A program made the position numbers and the translations under genes. From the NCBI RefSeq assembly GCF_900143525.1, contig NZ_FREZ01000007.1:1-64000 (forward strand): 64,000 nucleotides of DNA, written 5' to 3'. Below, piece by piece: positions 9,357 through 17,619 of this stretch. The first letter of the stretch is position 1, and every line of letters starts with the position of its first letter. The DNA comes from Ruegeria sp. Alg231-54 (GTDB lineage Bacteria; Pseudomonadota; Alphaproteobacteria; Rhodobacterales; Rhodobacteraceae). Below the pieces are notes generated by a model that was given only the letters and a program-made list of their open reading frames with translations, had not been told where the DNA came from and did no database searches.

Positions 9357-9381
9357 GATTGACGATGGTACATTTGTGGAA
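9334..9381. promoter_or_regulatory. Tandem operator-like repeats between the RpiR gene and the flavoprotein gene
   Basis: Two copies of GATGRTACATTTGTG start at 9334 and 9364. They are identical at 14 of 15 bases and exactly 30 bp (about three helical turns) apart. The first copy sits in a longer near-palindrome, ATGA-N10-TCAT with an ACA-TT-TGT core. It overlaps the beginning of the RpiR gene; the second precedes the divergent flavoprotein gene. They are probable RpiR sites, though this is inference. Confidence 0.6.
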
Positions 9382-9424
9382 TTAGCCTGTCGAGCAGAAA
9401 CGCGACTCGGGAAGAGGAAAAATC

Positions 9425-11878
9425 ATGTCCGAGAAGAATCTGCCGTCCCATGCCCGCGTGGTGATTGTCGGTGGCGGCGTCATGGGGGTCGGTCTGGCCT
9501 ATCATCTGGCGCGTGAAGGTTGGGGCATTGATACCGTCCTGCTTGAAAAGGCAGAGCTGACCAGCGGCAGCACCTGGCACGCGGCAGGGCAGATCACGCA
9601 TTCGACATCCAGTTTTGGGCTGGGCAAATGCGTCGATTACAATATCGGCCTCTACTCAGGCGCGCTGGAAGCCGAAACCGGTCAACCGGTGACATGGCAT
9701 GGCTGCGGCTCGTTTCGGTTGGCCTATACCGAGGATGAGATGGACTGGCTGCGGCATACGCTGTCGGTGGGCCGGTCGCTGGGGTTCAACATTGAACTGG
9801 TCGGACCTGAAAAGGTGGCGGAACTGCACCCGTTCTACAATCTCGACGGCGTATTGGGTGCGCTATACACGCCAGATGATGGGCATGTGGACCCGACCAA
9901 CGTCACCATGGCGATGGCAACCGGGGCGCGGCAAAAGGGTGTACGCATCTTCCGCAACTGCCGTGCGACCAACATCACCCAGGCCGAAAACGGCGAGTGG
10001 GTGGTCGAGACCGAGCAGGGCACCATCACATGCGAGCATGTGGTGAACGCTGGCGGCACCTATGCCCGTCAGATGGGCGAATGGTCGGGGCTGCAACTGC
10101 CCATGACTTCGATGACACACCACTATTTTGTGACCGAGCCGGTGCCCGAGTTCCAGAAGCTGGACAAGGAGCTGCCGGTGATTCGCGATGACCGCAAGGT
10201 CTCGGGCTATATCCGGATGGAGCAGCAGCGCGGCCTGATCGGGATTTACGAGAAAGAGAACCCGAACTCGGTTTGGCACAACCATTGCCCGTGGGAATAC
10301 GAGAACTGGTTGTTCGATGCGGATTACGACCGGGTGATGCCGTGGCTTGAAGAAAGCCTGAACCGCATGCCGATTTTTGCGGATCTAGGAATTCAGCGCG
10401 ACGTGCACGGTGCGATCTCGCACCCGCCCGATGGCAACCCGCTGATCGGGCCTGCGCCGGGCGTTTGGAATTACTGGTGCTGCTGCGGGACCCAAATTGG
10501 CATTGGCTGGGGGCCGGGTCTGACCCGCGAGTTGGCACGCTGGATGGTGCATGGCGCGGCCGATATCTCGATGCGTGAGTTCGATCCACGCAGGTTCGGC
10601 AGCTATGCGACCAAGGATTGGCAGGTGATCAAAGCTGAGGAAGATTACTGCCTGCGCCACGAGATCCCGTTCCCGCATTTCAACCGTTTGGAAGGGCGTC
10701 CGATCAAGCCGTCGCCTCTCTATGATCTGTTGAATTCCAAGGGTGCGGTACATGAAGAGGTTTATGGCTTTGAGCGCCCCCGCTGGTTCGCGCGGGATGA
10801 GGTCGAGCAGCGCGATCACTACTCCTTCCGCCGGACCCCTGCGGATCACATGGTCGCGGCTGAGGTCAAAGCGGTGCGCGAACGCGTCGGCATCATGGAC
10901 GTGACCGCCTTCACCAAGGTCGAAGTCTCGGGCCCTGATGCCTACGCGCTGTTGGACCGGCTGATCGCTAACCGGATGCCGCAAAAGGTTGGCTCGATCA
11001 CTCTGACGCATATGTTGAACCGCCGTGGCCGGATCGAGTTGGAGACCACGATTGTCCGAATGGCTGAGGATCGGTTCTATCTGGTCTGCGCTGCCTTCTT
11101 TGAGCAGCGTCTGCTGGATCATCTGACACAACAGCGCGCGGACGAGGATGTTCAGATAACCGCGCTGTCCACCGATTGGTCCGCCCTGTCGCTGAACGGT
11201 CCGAGGGCGCGTGACGTGCTGGGACAGTGTGCAGATGCCGATCTGACCAATGCTGGCTTTCGCTGGTTGTCGGCACAAGAAATCACCGTCGCGGGTCACA
11301 AAGTATGGGCCTTCCGCATGTCCTATGCCGGTGAGTTAGGGTGGGAGCTGCACATGCCCAATGCCGCCTGCCTCGATGTCTACAATGCGCTTTGGGCAGC
11401 GGGCGAGCCGCACGGCATCACCGACTATGGCAGCTTCGCCATGAACGTGATGCGGATGGAAAAAGGCTTCAAAGGCGCGGGCGAGCTGACCAACGAGGTC
11501 ACTTTGGCCGAGGCTGACGTGCTGCGTTTTGCCCGCTCCGACAAGGAGTATCTGGGTAAAGACAAAACCCTGAACACTGACTTGCCGTGGGTCTGCGCGT
11601 ATCTGCAGATCGAGCCGGATGGTGAAATTGACGGCCACGGTGGAGAAGCAGTGATGCTGGATGGACGTGTCGTGGGTTCAACAGCCTCGGTCGTCTATGG
11701 GCACACGGTCCGCAAGATCCTGGCCTTTGCGTACATCAAGCCCGAGGCTACCGACCACGGCACCGAATTGGAGGTCGTCATCCACGGCCAACCCCGCGCG
11801 GCCCGTGTTCTGGGCGAACCTGCTTATGATCCGCAAAGCCTGCTGCCCCGCACCGACGCTATTCTGGAGACTGCATAA
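9425..11878 (+). CDS. FAD-dependent dimethylglycine/sarcosine dehydrogenase-like protein with C-terminal GcvT domain
   Basis: An 817-residue two-part enzyme. Residues 10-400 form a DAO-type FAD domain (VVIVGGGVMGVGLAYHL) with the covalent-flavin histidine H52 in GSTWHAAGQ. Residues from about 430 to 800 form a folate-binding GcvT-like aminomethyltransferase domain. DMGDH-family proteins oxidise N-methyl groups and pass the C1 unit to THF. It starts the rightward operon and shares one base (TAATG) with the next gene. It could perform the demethylation steps that follow the Rieske oxygenase and deliver C1 units to the glyA/gcv neighbourhood. The substrate may be dimethylglycine or a larger N-methyl amino acid. 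Confidence 0.9.
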   Translation: MSEKNLPSHARVVIVGGGVMGVGLAYHLAREGWGIDTVLLEKAELTSGSTWHAAGQITHSTSSFGLGKCVDYNIGLYSGALEAETGQPVTWHGCGSFRLAYTEDEMDWLRHTLSVGRSLGFNIELVGPEKVAELHPFYNLDGVLGALYTPDDGHVDPTNVTMAMATGARQKGVRIFRNCRATNITQAENGEWVVETEQGTITCEHVVNAGGTYARQMGEWSGLQLPMTSMTHHYFVTEPVPEFQKLDKELPVIRDDRKVSGYIRMEQQRGLIGIYEKENPNSVWHNHCPWEYENWLFDADYDRVMPWLEESLNRMPIFADLGIQRDVHGAISHPPDGNPLIGPAPGVWNYWCCCGTQIGIGWGPGLTRELARWMVHGAADISMREFDPRRFGSYATKDWQVIKAEEDYCLRHEIPFPHFNRLEGRPIKPSPLYDLLNSKGAVHEEVYGFERPRWFARDEVEQRDHYSFRRTPADHMVAAEVKAVRERVGIMDVTAFTKVEVSGPDAYALLDRLIANRMPQKVGSITLTHMLNRRGRIELETTIVRMAEDRFYLVCAAFFEQRLLDHLTQQRADEDVQITALSTDWSALSLNGPRARDVLGQCADADLTNAGFRWLSAQEITVAGHKVWAFRMSYAGELGWELHMPNAACLDVYNALWAAGEPHGITDYGSFAMNVMRMEKGFKGAGELTNEVTLAEADVLRFARSDKEYLGKDKTLNTDLPWVCAYLQIEPDGEIDGHGGEAVMLDGRVVGSTASVVYGHTVRKILAFAYIKPEATDHGTELEVVIHGQPRAARVLGEPAYDPQSLLPRTDAILETA

Positions 11879-12960
11879 TGAGCTTGCCTGACAAAATGAA
11901 GGCCATGGTCACGATGGGCCATGGCGGCTTGGAACAAATGGTGCTGCACAAAGACTGGCCGCGCCCGGAACCCGCGGCCGGCGAGGTGTTGATCAAAGTC
12001 GCTGCCTGCGGGCTAAACAACACGGACGTCAATACGCGGTCTGGCTGGTACTCAAAAGCCGTGACCGATGCGACGACGGGCGGCGCGTTCGAGGAAGTCA
12101 GTGACGAGGATCCGACATGGGGCGGCGCGCCCATCACTTTTCCCCGAATCCAAGGGGCTGATATCTGCGGGGAAATCGTCGCCGTGGGTGGCGGTGTCGA
12201 TCCCGGGCTGATCGGTCAACGCGTCATCACCGATGGCTGGCTGCGCGACCCGTCTGATCCGGGCAATAAGGACAAAACGGGTTATTTCGGCTCGGAACGG
12301 GACGGTGGTTTTGCTGAATACGCCACGACTCTGGCGGTTAACGCGGTGCCGATCCGGTCCGACCTGTCGGATGCCGAACTGGCCACGTTCTCGTGCTCCT
12401 ATTCGACCGCCGAAGGCATGCTGACCCGCGCAAATGTAACTGACACTGACACGGTTCTGGTGCCCGGAGCCTCGGGCGGGGTCGGCGGTGCCTTGGTGCA
12501 ACTGGCCAAACGCCGGGGTGCACGGGTGATCGCGATGGCGTCGGATGCAAAACACGCAGACGTTGCCGAACTGGGTGCCGACAAAATCTTGTCTCGTGCC
12601 CCGGAAAATCTGCGCGCGGCGCTTGGCGATGAAAAGGTCACCGTTGTGGCCGATGTGGTTGGTGGTCCCTACTGGCCAAACCTGATCGACGTTCTGGAAC
12701 GTGGGGGGCGCTATACCTGCTCGGGCGCGATTGCCGGGCCCATGGTCGAATTCGATCTGCGCACGTTCTACCTGCGTGACCTGACCTTCACCGGCTCTAC
12801 CGTGATTGACCCGCAGGTGATGCGTAACATCGTTCAGTATATCGAGGCCGGTGAGATCAAGCCCGCCCTGGCCGCGACCTATCCCCTGGAAGAGTTGCGC
12901 GAGGCGCAGACCGCATTCATTGCCAAGCAGCACACCGGGAACATCGTGGTGATCCCATGA
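11878..12960 (+). CDS. MDR-superfamily NAD(P)H-dependent oxidoreductase (quinone oxidoreductase-like)
   Basis: A 360-residue medium-chain dehydrogenase/reductase. The GroES-like catalytic domain covers about residues 30-150 ([15 protein letters not shown] and a [15 protein letters not shown] turn). The Rossmann domain starts near residue 195 ([23 protein letters not shown]). The paired cysteines of a structural zinc lobe are not evident, pointing to a zinc-free quinone/enoyl reductase. It is translationally coupled on both sides (TAATG upstream, ATGA into dddQ). In a DMSP context one thinks of acryloyl-CoA reductase AcuI, but the N-terminus differs and it is about 30 residues longer. A reductase acting on the unsaturated product of DddQ remains possible. 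Confidence 0.85.
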   Translation: MSLPDKMKAMVTMGHGGLEQMVLHKDWPRPEPAAGEVLIKVAACGLNNTDVNTRSGWYSKAVTDATTGGAFEEVSDEDPTWGGAPITFPRIQGADICGEIVAVGGGVDPGLIGQRVITDGWLRDPSDPGNKDKTGYFGSERDGGFAEYATTLAVNAVPIRSDLSDAELATFSCSYSTAEGMLTRANVTDTDTVLVPGASGGVGGALVQLAKRRGARVIAMASDAKHADVAELGADKILSRAPENLRAALGDEKVTVVADVVGGPYWPNLIDVLERGGRYTCSGAIAGPMVEFDLRTFYLRDLTFTGSTVIDPQVMRNIVQYIEAGEIKPALAATYPLEELREAQTAFIAKQHTGNIVVIP

Positions 12961-13535
12961 CGATGGGCGACGTTCTCGAAGCTGCCCGACAGCTGCATCA
13001 ATCACGTCCTGAGCTTTCAGAATTCGGAGCCTGGCCTGATGACCTGACGCCGGCCGATCTGGAGCCATACCAAATCCCTGCCGTTGAACTGATTCAGCGG
13101 ACCGGTTTCCGGACCGAGGATGCAACGCGATCCCTTTCAGACGCGATCAGGGCAACCGCGCATCTGGCGCTGTGGAAACACACCTATACTGAGGAAGAGG
13201 TCGGTGCCGATTTTCTTAACCGCTATGGCTATTATGAGCTGTTCGGCCCAACCGGGCATTTCCACTCGACTCAAATGCGCGGCTACGTCGCTTACTGGGG
13301 GGCGGGTCTGGATTATGATTGGCACAGCCATCAGGCCGAAGAACTCTATCTGATCGTAGGCGGCGGGGCGATGTTCCGCGTCGAAGAAGACCAGACTTAC
13401 GTCGGCCCCAATCAGACACGGCATCACCGAAGCTGGCAGAGCCACGCAATGACAACAACCGACGAGCCAATTCTGGCTTTCGTTCTTTGGCGAGGACAAG
13501 GATTGAACGACTTGCCACAAATGGATGCGGCATGA
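12957..13535 (+). CDS. dddQ: DMSP lyase DddQ (cupin)
   Basis: A 192-residue cupin that by family cleaves dimethylsulfoniopropionate to dimethyl sulfide and acrylate by abstracting the alpha proton next to the carboxylate. The catalytic signature is intact. [15 protein letters not shown] supplies H125, E129 and Y131; H163 lies in WQSHAM; Y120 and W178 are also present. These positions coincide with those I recall from the characterised Ruegeria lacuscaerulensis enzyme. The start overlaps the MDR gene (ATGA), and the stop overlaps a 31-codon ORF in the same way. Reported DddQ activity on DMSP is modest, and the neighbours point to betaine-like substrates, so the physiological substrate may differ. 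Confidence 0.9.
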   Translation: MTMGDVLEAARQLHQSRPELSEFGAWPDDLTPADLEPYQIPAVELIQRTGFRTEDATRSLSDAIRATAHLALWKHTYTEEEVGADFLNRYGYYELFGPTGHFHSTQMRGYVAYWGAGLDYDWHSHQAEELYLIVGGGAMFRVEEDQTYVGPNQTRHHRSWQSHAMTTTDEPILAFVLWRGQGLNDLPQMDAA

Positions 13536-13627
13536 AAATCATTCCCGTACATGCCTGTTCATCCCAATGTGGGCGGGCATTTGTTGCGAAATGGCCCAGT
13601 ATGCCCATTGAGGAGATCCGTCTATGA
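13532..13627 (+). CDS. Putative 31-residue microprotein between dddQ and the cupin gene
   Basis: ORF of 31 codons whose ATG overlaps the dddQ stop (ATGA at 13532-13535) and whose TGA overlaps the start of the downstream cupin (ATGA at 13624-13627). The peptide contains the CSSQC motif (C9, C13) and a short mixed hydrophobic segment, and resembles no family I know. Its 3' end encodes the GAGGAG ribosome-binding site of the cupin gene. It may be a real small protein or merely a coupling leader that keeps ribosomes moving through the operon. Expression is unproven. Confidence 0.4.
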   Translation: MKIIPVHACSSQCGRAFVAKWPSMPIEEIRL

Positions 13628-13908
13628 GACCGCAAGCCGAAGCCACTCAGTTGATTGACGACGCCCGCGTGCGTGTGACGCGATTTGACTTTGCACCGGG
13701 GGCCGAAACGGGATGGCATCGCCACGCAATGGACTACGTCATCACCGCCGTAACCGATTGCCATATGCGGCTGGAACTGCCCGATGGTTCGGCCAATGAA
13801 GTGACGGTTGCTGCGGGAGTAACTTATCGCCGCGACGAGGGTGTCGAACACAACGTGATCAATGCCGGGGACGCGCCGATGACCTTTGTTGAAGTGGAAC
13901 TGAAATGA
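13624..13908 (+). CDS. Small single-domain cupin protein
   Basis: A 94-residue cupin_2 protein. The metal-binding block reads GAETGWHRHAMDYV, with two histidines, and a later histidine lies in EGVEHNV. The usual glutamate position appears occupied by aspartate or tyrosine, so metal binding may differ from the standard 3-His/1-Glu set. It has a good GAGGAG site 8 bases upstream and ends in an ATGA overlap with the first enolase gene. Such small cupins can be isomerases, lyases or binding proteins. Here it is likely an accessory enzyme of the same pathway; no specific function can be assigned. Confidence 0.85.
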   Translation: MRPQAEATQLIDDARVRVTRFDFAPGAETGWHRHAMDYVITAVTDCHMRLELPDGSANEVTVAAGVTYRRDEGVEHNVINAGDAPMTFVEVELK

Positions 13909-15011
13909 AAATCACTCGTCTTTCAGTCTACCATGTCGACCTACCGCTTGAGCATCCGTATTGGCTGTCTGGCGGGCGGTTGAAGTTTGAAACGCTCGAC
14001 GCAACGATTGTAAAGATCGAAACCGATTCAGGTCTGACCGGTTGGGGCGAGGGTACCCCGTGGGGCCACACATATGTTCCGGCTCACGGTCCGGGTATTC
14101 GCGCCGGAATTCAGACGATGGCGCCATTCGTTTTGGGACTTGATCCGCGTCGGGTGCTGAATGTCGAACGAGCGATGGATATCGCACTGCCCGGCCACCT
14201 CTATGCCAAAAGCCCCATTGATATGGCTTGCTGGGATATTGCGGGTCAGGCCGCCGGTCTGCCAATTGCCGATCTGATGGGCGGCGGGTCTCGCACGCCG
14301 CGCCCGATTGCCTCATCGGTCGGTGCGAAGACCGTCGAAGAAACGCGCGAAGTGATGGAACGCTATCGCCGCCGCGGCTACGTTGCGCATTCGGTCAAAA
14401 TCGGTGGGGATGTAGAACGCGACATTGCCCGCGTCCGTGACGTGGAAAGCATCCGACGCCCCGGCGAGATCGTCCTTTATGACGTCAACCGTGGCTGGAC
14501 CCGGCAGCAGGCCCTGCGGGTGATGAGCGCCTGTGAGGACCTGAACGTGATGTTTGAACAGCCCTGCGAGTCGCTGGACGATATCGCCGTGATCGCGGGC
14601 CGTCACGCCACACCCGTGTCAGTGGATGAAAGCCTTGTGACACTGCAAGACGCCGCCCGCATAGCCCGCGAAGGGCTGGCTGAGGTGTTCGGAATAAAGC
14701 TGAACCGTGTCGGTGGCCTGACCAAGGCGGCACGGATGCGGGACATCGCGTTGGCGCATGGAATCGACATGTTCGTGATGGCCACCGGCGGTTCGGTTCT
14801 GGCCGATACCGAGGCGCTGCATCTGGCGGCCACCATCCCGGACGACAACTGTCATGCCGTTTGGGCTTGTCAGGACATGATCACCGTCGATGTCGCTGGC
14901 GGGCGAGGCCCACGAAACATCGATGGCCATCTGCATTTACCAGAGGCGCCGGGACTTGGTGTGCACCCTGACGAAGATGCGTTGGGCGATCCCGTCGGGG
15001 TTTATCATTGA
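13905..15011 (+). CDS. Mandelate racemase/muconate lactonizing enzyme (enolase superfamily), copy 1
   Basis: A 368-residue enolase-superfamily enzyme with the N-terminal capping domain and C-terminal beta-barrel. Metal ligands are readable as D193 (LYDVNRGW), E218 (MFEQPCE) and D241 (VSVDES). Acid/base lysines are K165 (HSVKIGG) and K265 (FGIKLNRVGG). The first lysine of the usual KxK is serine (S163). The layout recalls hydroxyproline-betaine epimerase (HpbD) and cis-3-hydroxyproline dehydratase, which act on quaternary or cyclic amino acids. The gene has ATGA coupling to the cupin and a TTGA overlap with a second, different paralogue. Substrate is inferred only. Confidence 0.88.
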   Translation: MKITRLSVYHVDLPLEHPYWLSGGRLKFETLDATIVKIETDSGLTGWGEGTPWGHTYVPAHGPGIRAGIQTMAPFVLGLDPRRVLNVERAMDIALPGHLYAKSPIDMACWDIAGQAAGLPIADLMGGGSRTPRPIASSVGAKTVEETREVMERYRRRGYVAHSVKIGGDVERDIARVRDVESIRRPGEIVLYDVNRGWTRQQALRVMSACEDLNVMFEQPCESLDDIAVIAGRHATPVSVDESLVTLQDAARIAREGLAEVFGIKLNRVGGLTKAARMRDIALAHGIDMFVMATGGSVLADTEALHLAATIPDDNCHAVWACQDMITVDVAGGRGPRNIDGHLHLPEAPGLGVHPDEDALGDPVGVYH

Positions 15012-16111
15012 GGGTCATCAGGATAACGCTCTGGGCCGTCGATCTGACGAGTCGTGAGATCTATCACATGGCTGAGGGTAAGACCTGCGCGAACGTGACC
15101 TCTCATATCCTGTACCTTGAGACAGATACAGGCTTGAGGGGTTGGGGCGAGGTCTGCCCGATCCCGCATTACCTGCCAGCCTTTGCAGGCGGCGTGCCGG
15201 GCGCAGTGACAGAGATGGGCCGCGAGATTCTGGGCATGTCCCCCTTCGGGGTAGATGCGCCGATGCGAAAGCTGGACGGGTTCCTGCAGGGGCATCTCTA
15301 TGCCAAGTCCCTCGTCGACATCGCGCTTTGGGATTTGTTCGGGCAGGCAACGGGCCAGCCGGTCTATGCGCTGCTGGGCGGGCGGACACGAAAGGACATG
15401 CCGCTGTACCACTCGATCACCTGCGTCGCGCCGGATGACATGGCGCGGATCGCCAAGACGGCTTACCAGACCGGCATTCGCCAGTTTCAGGTCAAGCTGG
15501 GGGTCGAAGGCGACTGGCAGGCCGACGCCGAGCGTTTGACCAAAGTGCGTGAGGCCGTGGGACCGGGGCCTCTGGTTTATGGCGACTGGAACTGCGGTGC
15601 GTCACGCCTGCACGCTACGCGAACGGGCAGGGCGGTGGCCCGCCAGGATGTGATGCTGGAACAGCCCTGCAAAACACTTGAGGACTGTGCGGCGGTTCGA
15701 CAGGCCACTGGCTTACCTATGAAGATAGACGAGAACGCCCATGATCTGGCGTCGCTGCGGTGTGCACATGAGCTGGGCTGCATGGATGCCGTCGCTTTGA
15801 AACTGTCTAAGTTTGGCGGTTTGTCGGCCATGCGCCGGGCGCGTGATCTGACCGTGCATTTCGGGGCTGAGACTTGTGCCGAATGCACCAGGGGCTCGGA
15901 TATTGTCACCGCTGCATCGCTGCATTTTGCGGCCTCGAGCCCGCACGGGTCACTGATGAACACATGTGACCTGTCATCCTATGTGTCACCGCGCCTTTGC
16001 CCCGACGCACCAAACCGTGAAAACGGCCGGATTGCGCCACCCGAAGGACCGGGGTTAGGTGTTGTGCCAGACCCAGAGGTTCTTGGTCCGCCAATTTTGG
16101 AGATCGTTTGA
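15008..16111 (+). CDS. Mandelate racemase/muconate lactonizing enzyme (enolase superfamily), copy 2
   Basis: A 367-residue paralogue of the preceding enzyme but clearly diverged, not a recent duplicate. Metal ligands are D193 (YGDWNCG), E218 (MLEQPCK) and D241 (KIDENA). Lysines are K163 (FQVKLG) and K265 (ALKLSKFGG). The first lysine of KxK is glutamine (Q161). The start is a TTG overlapping the upstream stop (TTGA), because no ATG or GTG is well placed. Two enolases in tandem suggest sequential steps, for example epimerisation then dehydration of one carbon skeleton, or activity on two stereoisomers. The gene ends one base before the aminotransferase ATG. Confidence 0.86.
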   Translation: MRVIRITLWAVDLTSREIYHMAEGKTCANVTSHILYLETDTGLRGWGEVCPIPHYLPAFAGGVPGAVTEMGREILGMSPFGVDAPMRKLDGFLQGHLYAKSLVDIALWDLFGQATGQPVYALLGGRTRKDMPLYHSITCVAPDDMARIAKTAYQTGIRQFQVKLGVEGDWQADAERLTKVREAVGPGPLVYGDWNCGASRLHATRTGRAVARQDVMLEQPCKTLEDCAAVRQATGLPMKIDENAHDLASLRCAHELGCMDAVALKLSKFGGLSAMRRARDLTVHFGAETCAECTRGSDIVTAASLHFAASSPHGSLMNTCDLSSYVSPRLCPDAPNRENGRIAPPEGPGLGVVPDPEVLGPPILEIV

Positions 16112-16112
16112 G

Positions 16113-17390
16113 ATGCTGAAAATCAACACCCAATCCGAATGGATCGCCCGCGCGAATGAGGTGCTGCCCGCCGGTGGGTTTGGTAATTTCGATCCCGGTA
16201 TCATCATCGCGCGCGGTGAGGGCAGCCATGTCTGGGATGAGGATGGCAACGAATATGTGGACTACCTGATCGGTTCGGGCCCGATGCTGCTGGGCCATGG
16301 TCACCCCGAGGTCATGGAAGCCGTGCTGGAACAGCTGCCCAAGGGCATGACTTTCTTTGCCAACAACGCCCGGGGCATCGAACTTGCCGAGGCCATCGTT
16401 GACGCGGTGCCGTGTTGCGAGCAGGTCCGCTTTGTGGCCGCGGGGGGAGAGGCTGATATGTACGCCATTCGTCTGGCCCGTGCCTATACTGGCCGTAGCA
16501 AGATTCTGAAATTCGAAGGCGGCTATCACGGGATGAGCGCCGAGGCACAGATGAGCCTGGCCCCCAGCCGCCACGTCAACTTCCCCCAGGCGGTCCCGGA
16601 CAGCGCGGGCATTCCGGACAGCGTGGCCGAGCAGATGCTGATCGCGCCCTTCAATGATCTGGAAGCCGTTGCCAACCTGCTGGCCGAGCATGATGACGTT
16701 GCCGCGATCATGGTTGAGCCGTTGCAACGAATTGTCCCTCCGGCACCCGGATACCTTCAGGGATTGCGCGATCTCTGCGACAAATACAATGTCCTGTTGA
16801 TTTTCGATGAAATCGTCACCGGATTCCGTTTGGCCTATGGCGGCGCGCAAGAGAAATATGGCGTGACGCCCGATATCTGCACCTTGGGCAAAATCATCGG
16901 CGGCGGCTTCCCTTTGGCCGCGCTGGGCGCAAGCGCCGAGATTATGCAGCATTTCGACAAAGCGAAAGTTGGCGAGGAAGGCTGGCTGATGCAGTTGGGC
17001 ACACTGTCGGGTAACCCCGTCGCTTCGGCTGCCGGTTTGAAGACAATGGAGGTTTTGCGGCGCGACGGCATGTATGACCATCTGCGTGAAATCGGCGCCG
17101 AGCTTCAGCAGATGCAGATGGATGCGCTGACCGGGGCTGGCATCCCGCATCAGATATGCGGGGACGAAACGCTGTTCGACATCTATTTCACCGATACGGA
17201 CTGTCTTGACTACCGCAGCGCCAAACATGACGACCCCCGACGTAACGCTATCTACAACGATTCGCTGCGCGCACATGGGATTTTCAAAGCCCCCGGCAAA
17301 CTCTATCCGTCTCTGGCTGTGACCCAAGCAGATCTGGATCAGACGCGGATGGCCGTTGAGAAAGCGGTTCAGGCGATCAGAGCAGCCTGA
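16113..17390 (+). CDS. Class III PLP aminotransferase (glutamate-1-semialdehyde aminomutase-like)
   Basis: A 425-residue fold-type I PLP enzyme. The cofactor aspartate is in IFDEIVTGFR and the catalytic lysine is in CTLGKIIGGGFPLAA. Similarity is to GSAM/HemL, but the catabolic operon position argues that this is not the tetrapyrrole enzyme. A transaminase or aminomutase acting on the demethylated amine is more likely. I chose ATG at 16113, two bases after the upstream stop; the longer ORF would run 54 bp into the enolase gene. It is the last gene of the operon, followed by a perfect 12-bp hairpin. Confidence 0.9.
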   Translation: MLKINTQSEWIARANEVLPAGGFGNFDPGIIIARGEGSHVWDEDGNEYVDYLIGSGPMLLGHGHPEVMEAVLEQLPKGMTFFANNARGIELAEAIVDAVPCCEQVRFVAAGGEADMYAIRLARAYTGRSKILKFEGGYHGMSAEAQMSLAPSRHVNFPQAVPDSAGIPDSVAEQMLIAPFNDLEAVANLLAEHDDVAAIMVEPLQRIVPPAPGYLQGLRDLCDKYNVLLIFDEIVTGFRLAYGGAQEKYGVTPDICTLGKIIGGGFPLAALGASAEIMQHFDKAKVGEEGWLMQLGTLSGNPVASAAGLKTMEVLRRDGMYDHLREIGAELQQMQMDALTGAGIPHQICGDETLFDIYFTDTDCLDYRSAKHDDPRRNAIYNDSLRAHGIFKAPGKLYPSLAVTQADLDQTRMAVEKAVQAIRAA

Positions 17391-17416
17391 GGGTCAACAA
17401 GGCCATAAAATTAAGC

Positions 17417-17444
17417 GGGCCGCTGTCATTTCTGACAGCGGCCC
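17417..17444 (+). terminator. Strong hairpin after the catabolic operon
   Basis: Perfect 12-bp stem (GGGCCGCTGTCA, 4-nt loop, TGACAGCGGCCC) 27 bp after the aminotransferase stop. No U-tract follows, so it may stabilise the mRNA end or work together with a factor-dependent terminator. Confidence 0.7.
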
Positions 17445-17589
17445 TAACTGGTTGGATTTCAGGGTCTGGTCTCGCCCCCTCGAATACCACTTAAAAGAGA
17501 ACGGACTAAAAAAACTTTCGACTATTTCGAGACCTACCCGACTTCACAACCGGTATGAATACTTTATGCACCATCGACGGCGCTGTCTC

Positions 17590-17605
17590 AGTGAAGTAGT
17601 TCACT
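17590..17605. terminator. Weak inverted repeat with T-rich flank upstream of the hemC 3' end
   Basis: AGTGAA-GTAG-TTCACT followed by TTTTCATAAACTTTTTT on the plus strand. It lies in the AT-rich spacer between the convergent aminotransferase and hemC genes and could act as a weak terminator. The stretch 17445-17619 otherwise shows nothing recognisable. Confidence 0.35.
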
Positions 17606-17619
17606 TTTCATAAACTTTT

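Noticed and set aside
11878-12960. Calling the MDR gene acuI (acryloyl-CoA reductase) because it adjoins dddQ
   Set aside because: N-terminus and length differ from AcuI as I recall it; only the superfamily is supported.
15906-17327. 473-codon minus-strand ORF
   Set aside because: Antisense to the class III aminotransferase, which has clear PLP motifs.
16113-17390. Calling the aminotransferase hemL
   Set aside because: Although GSAM-like, it is the terminal gene of a catabolic operon and not with hem genes; alphaproteobacteria make ALA by HemA (ALAS).
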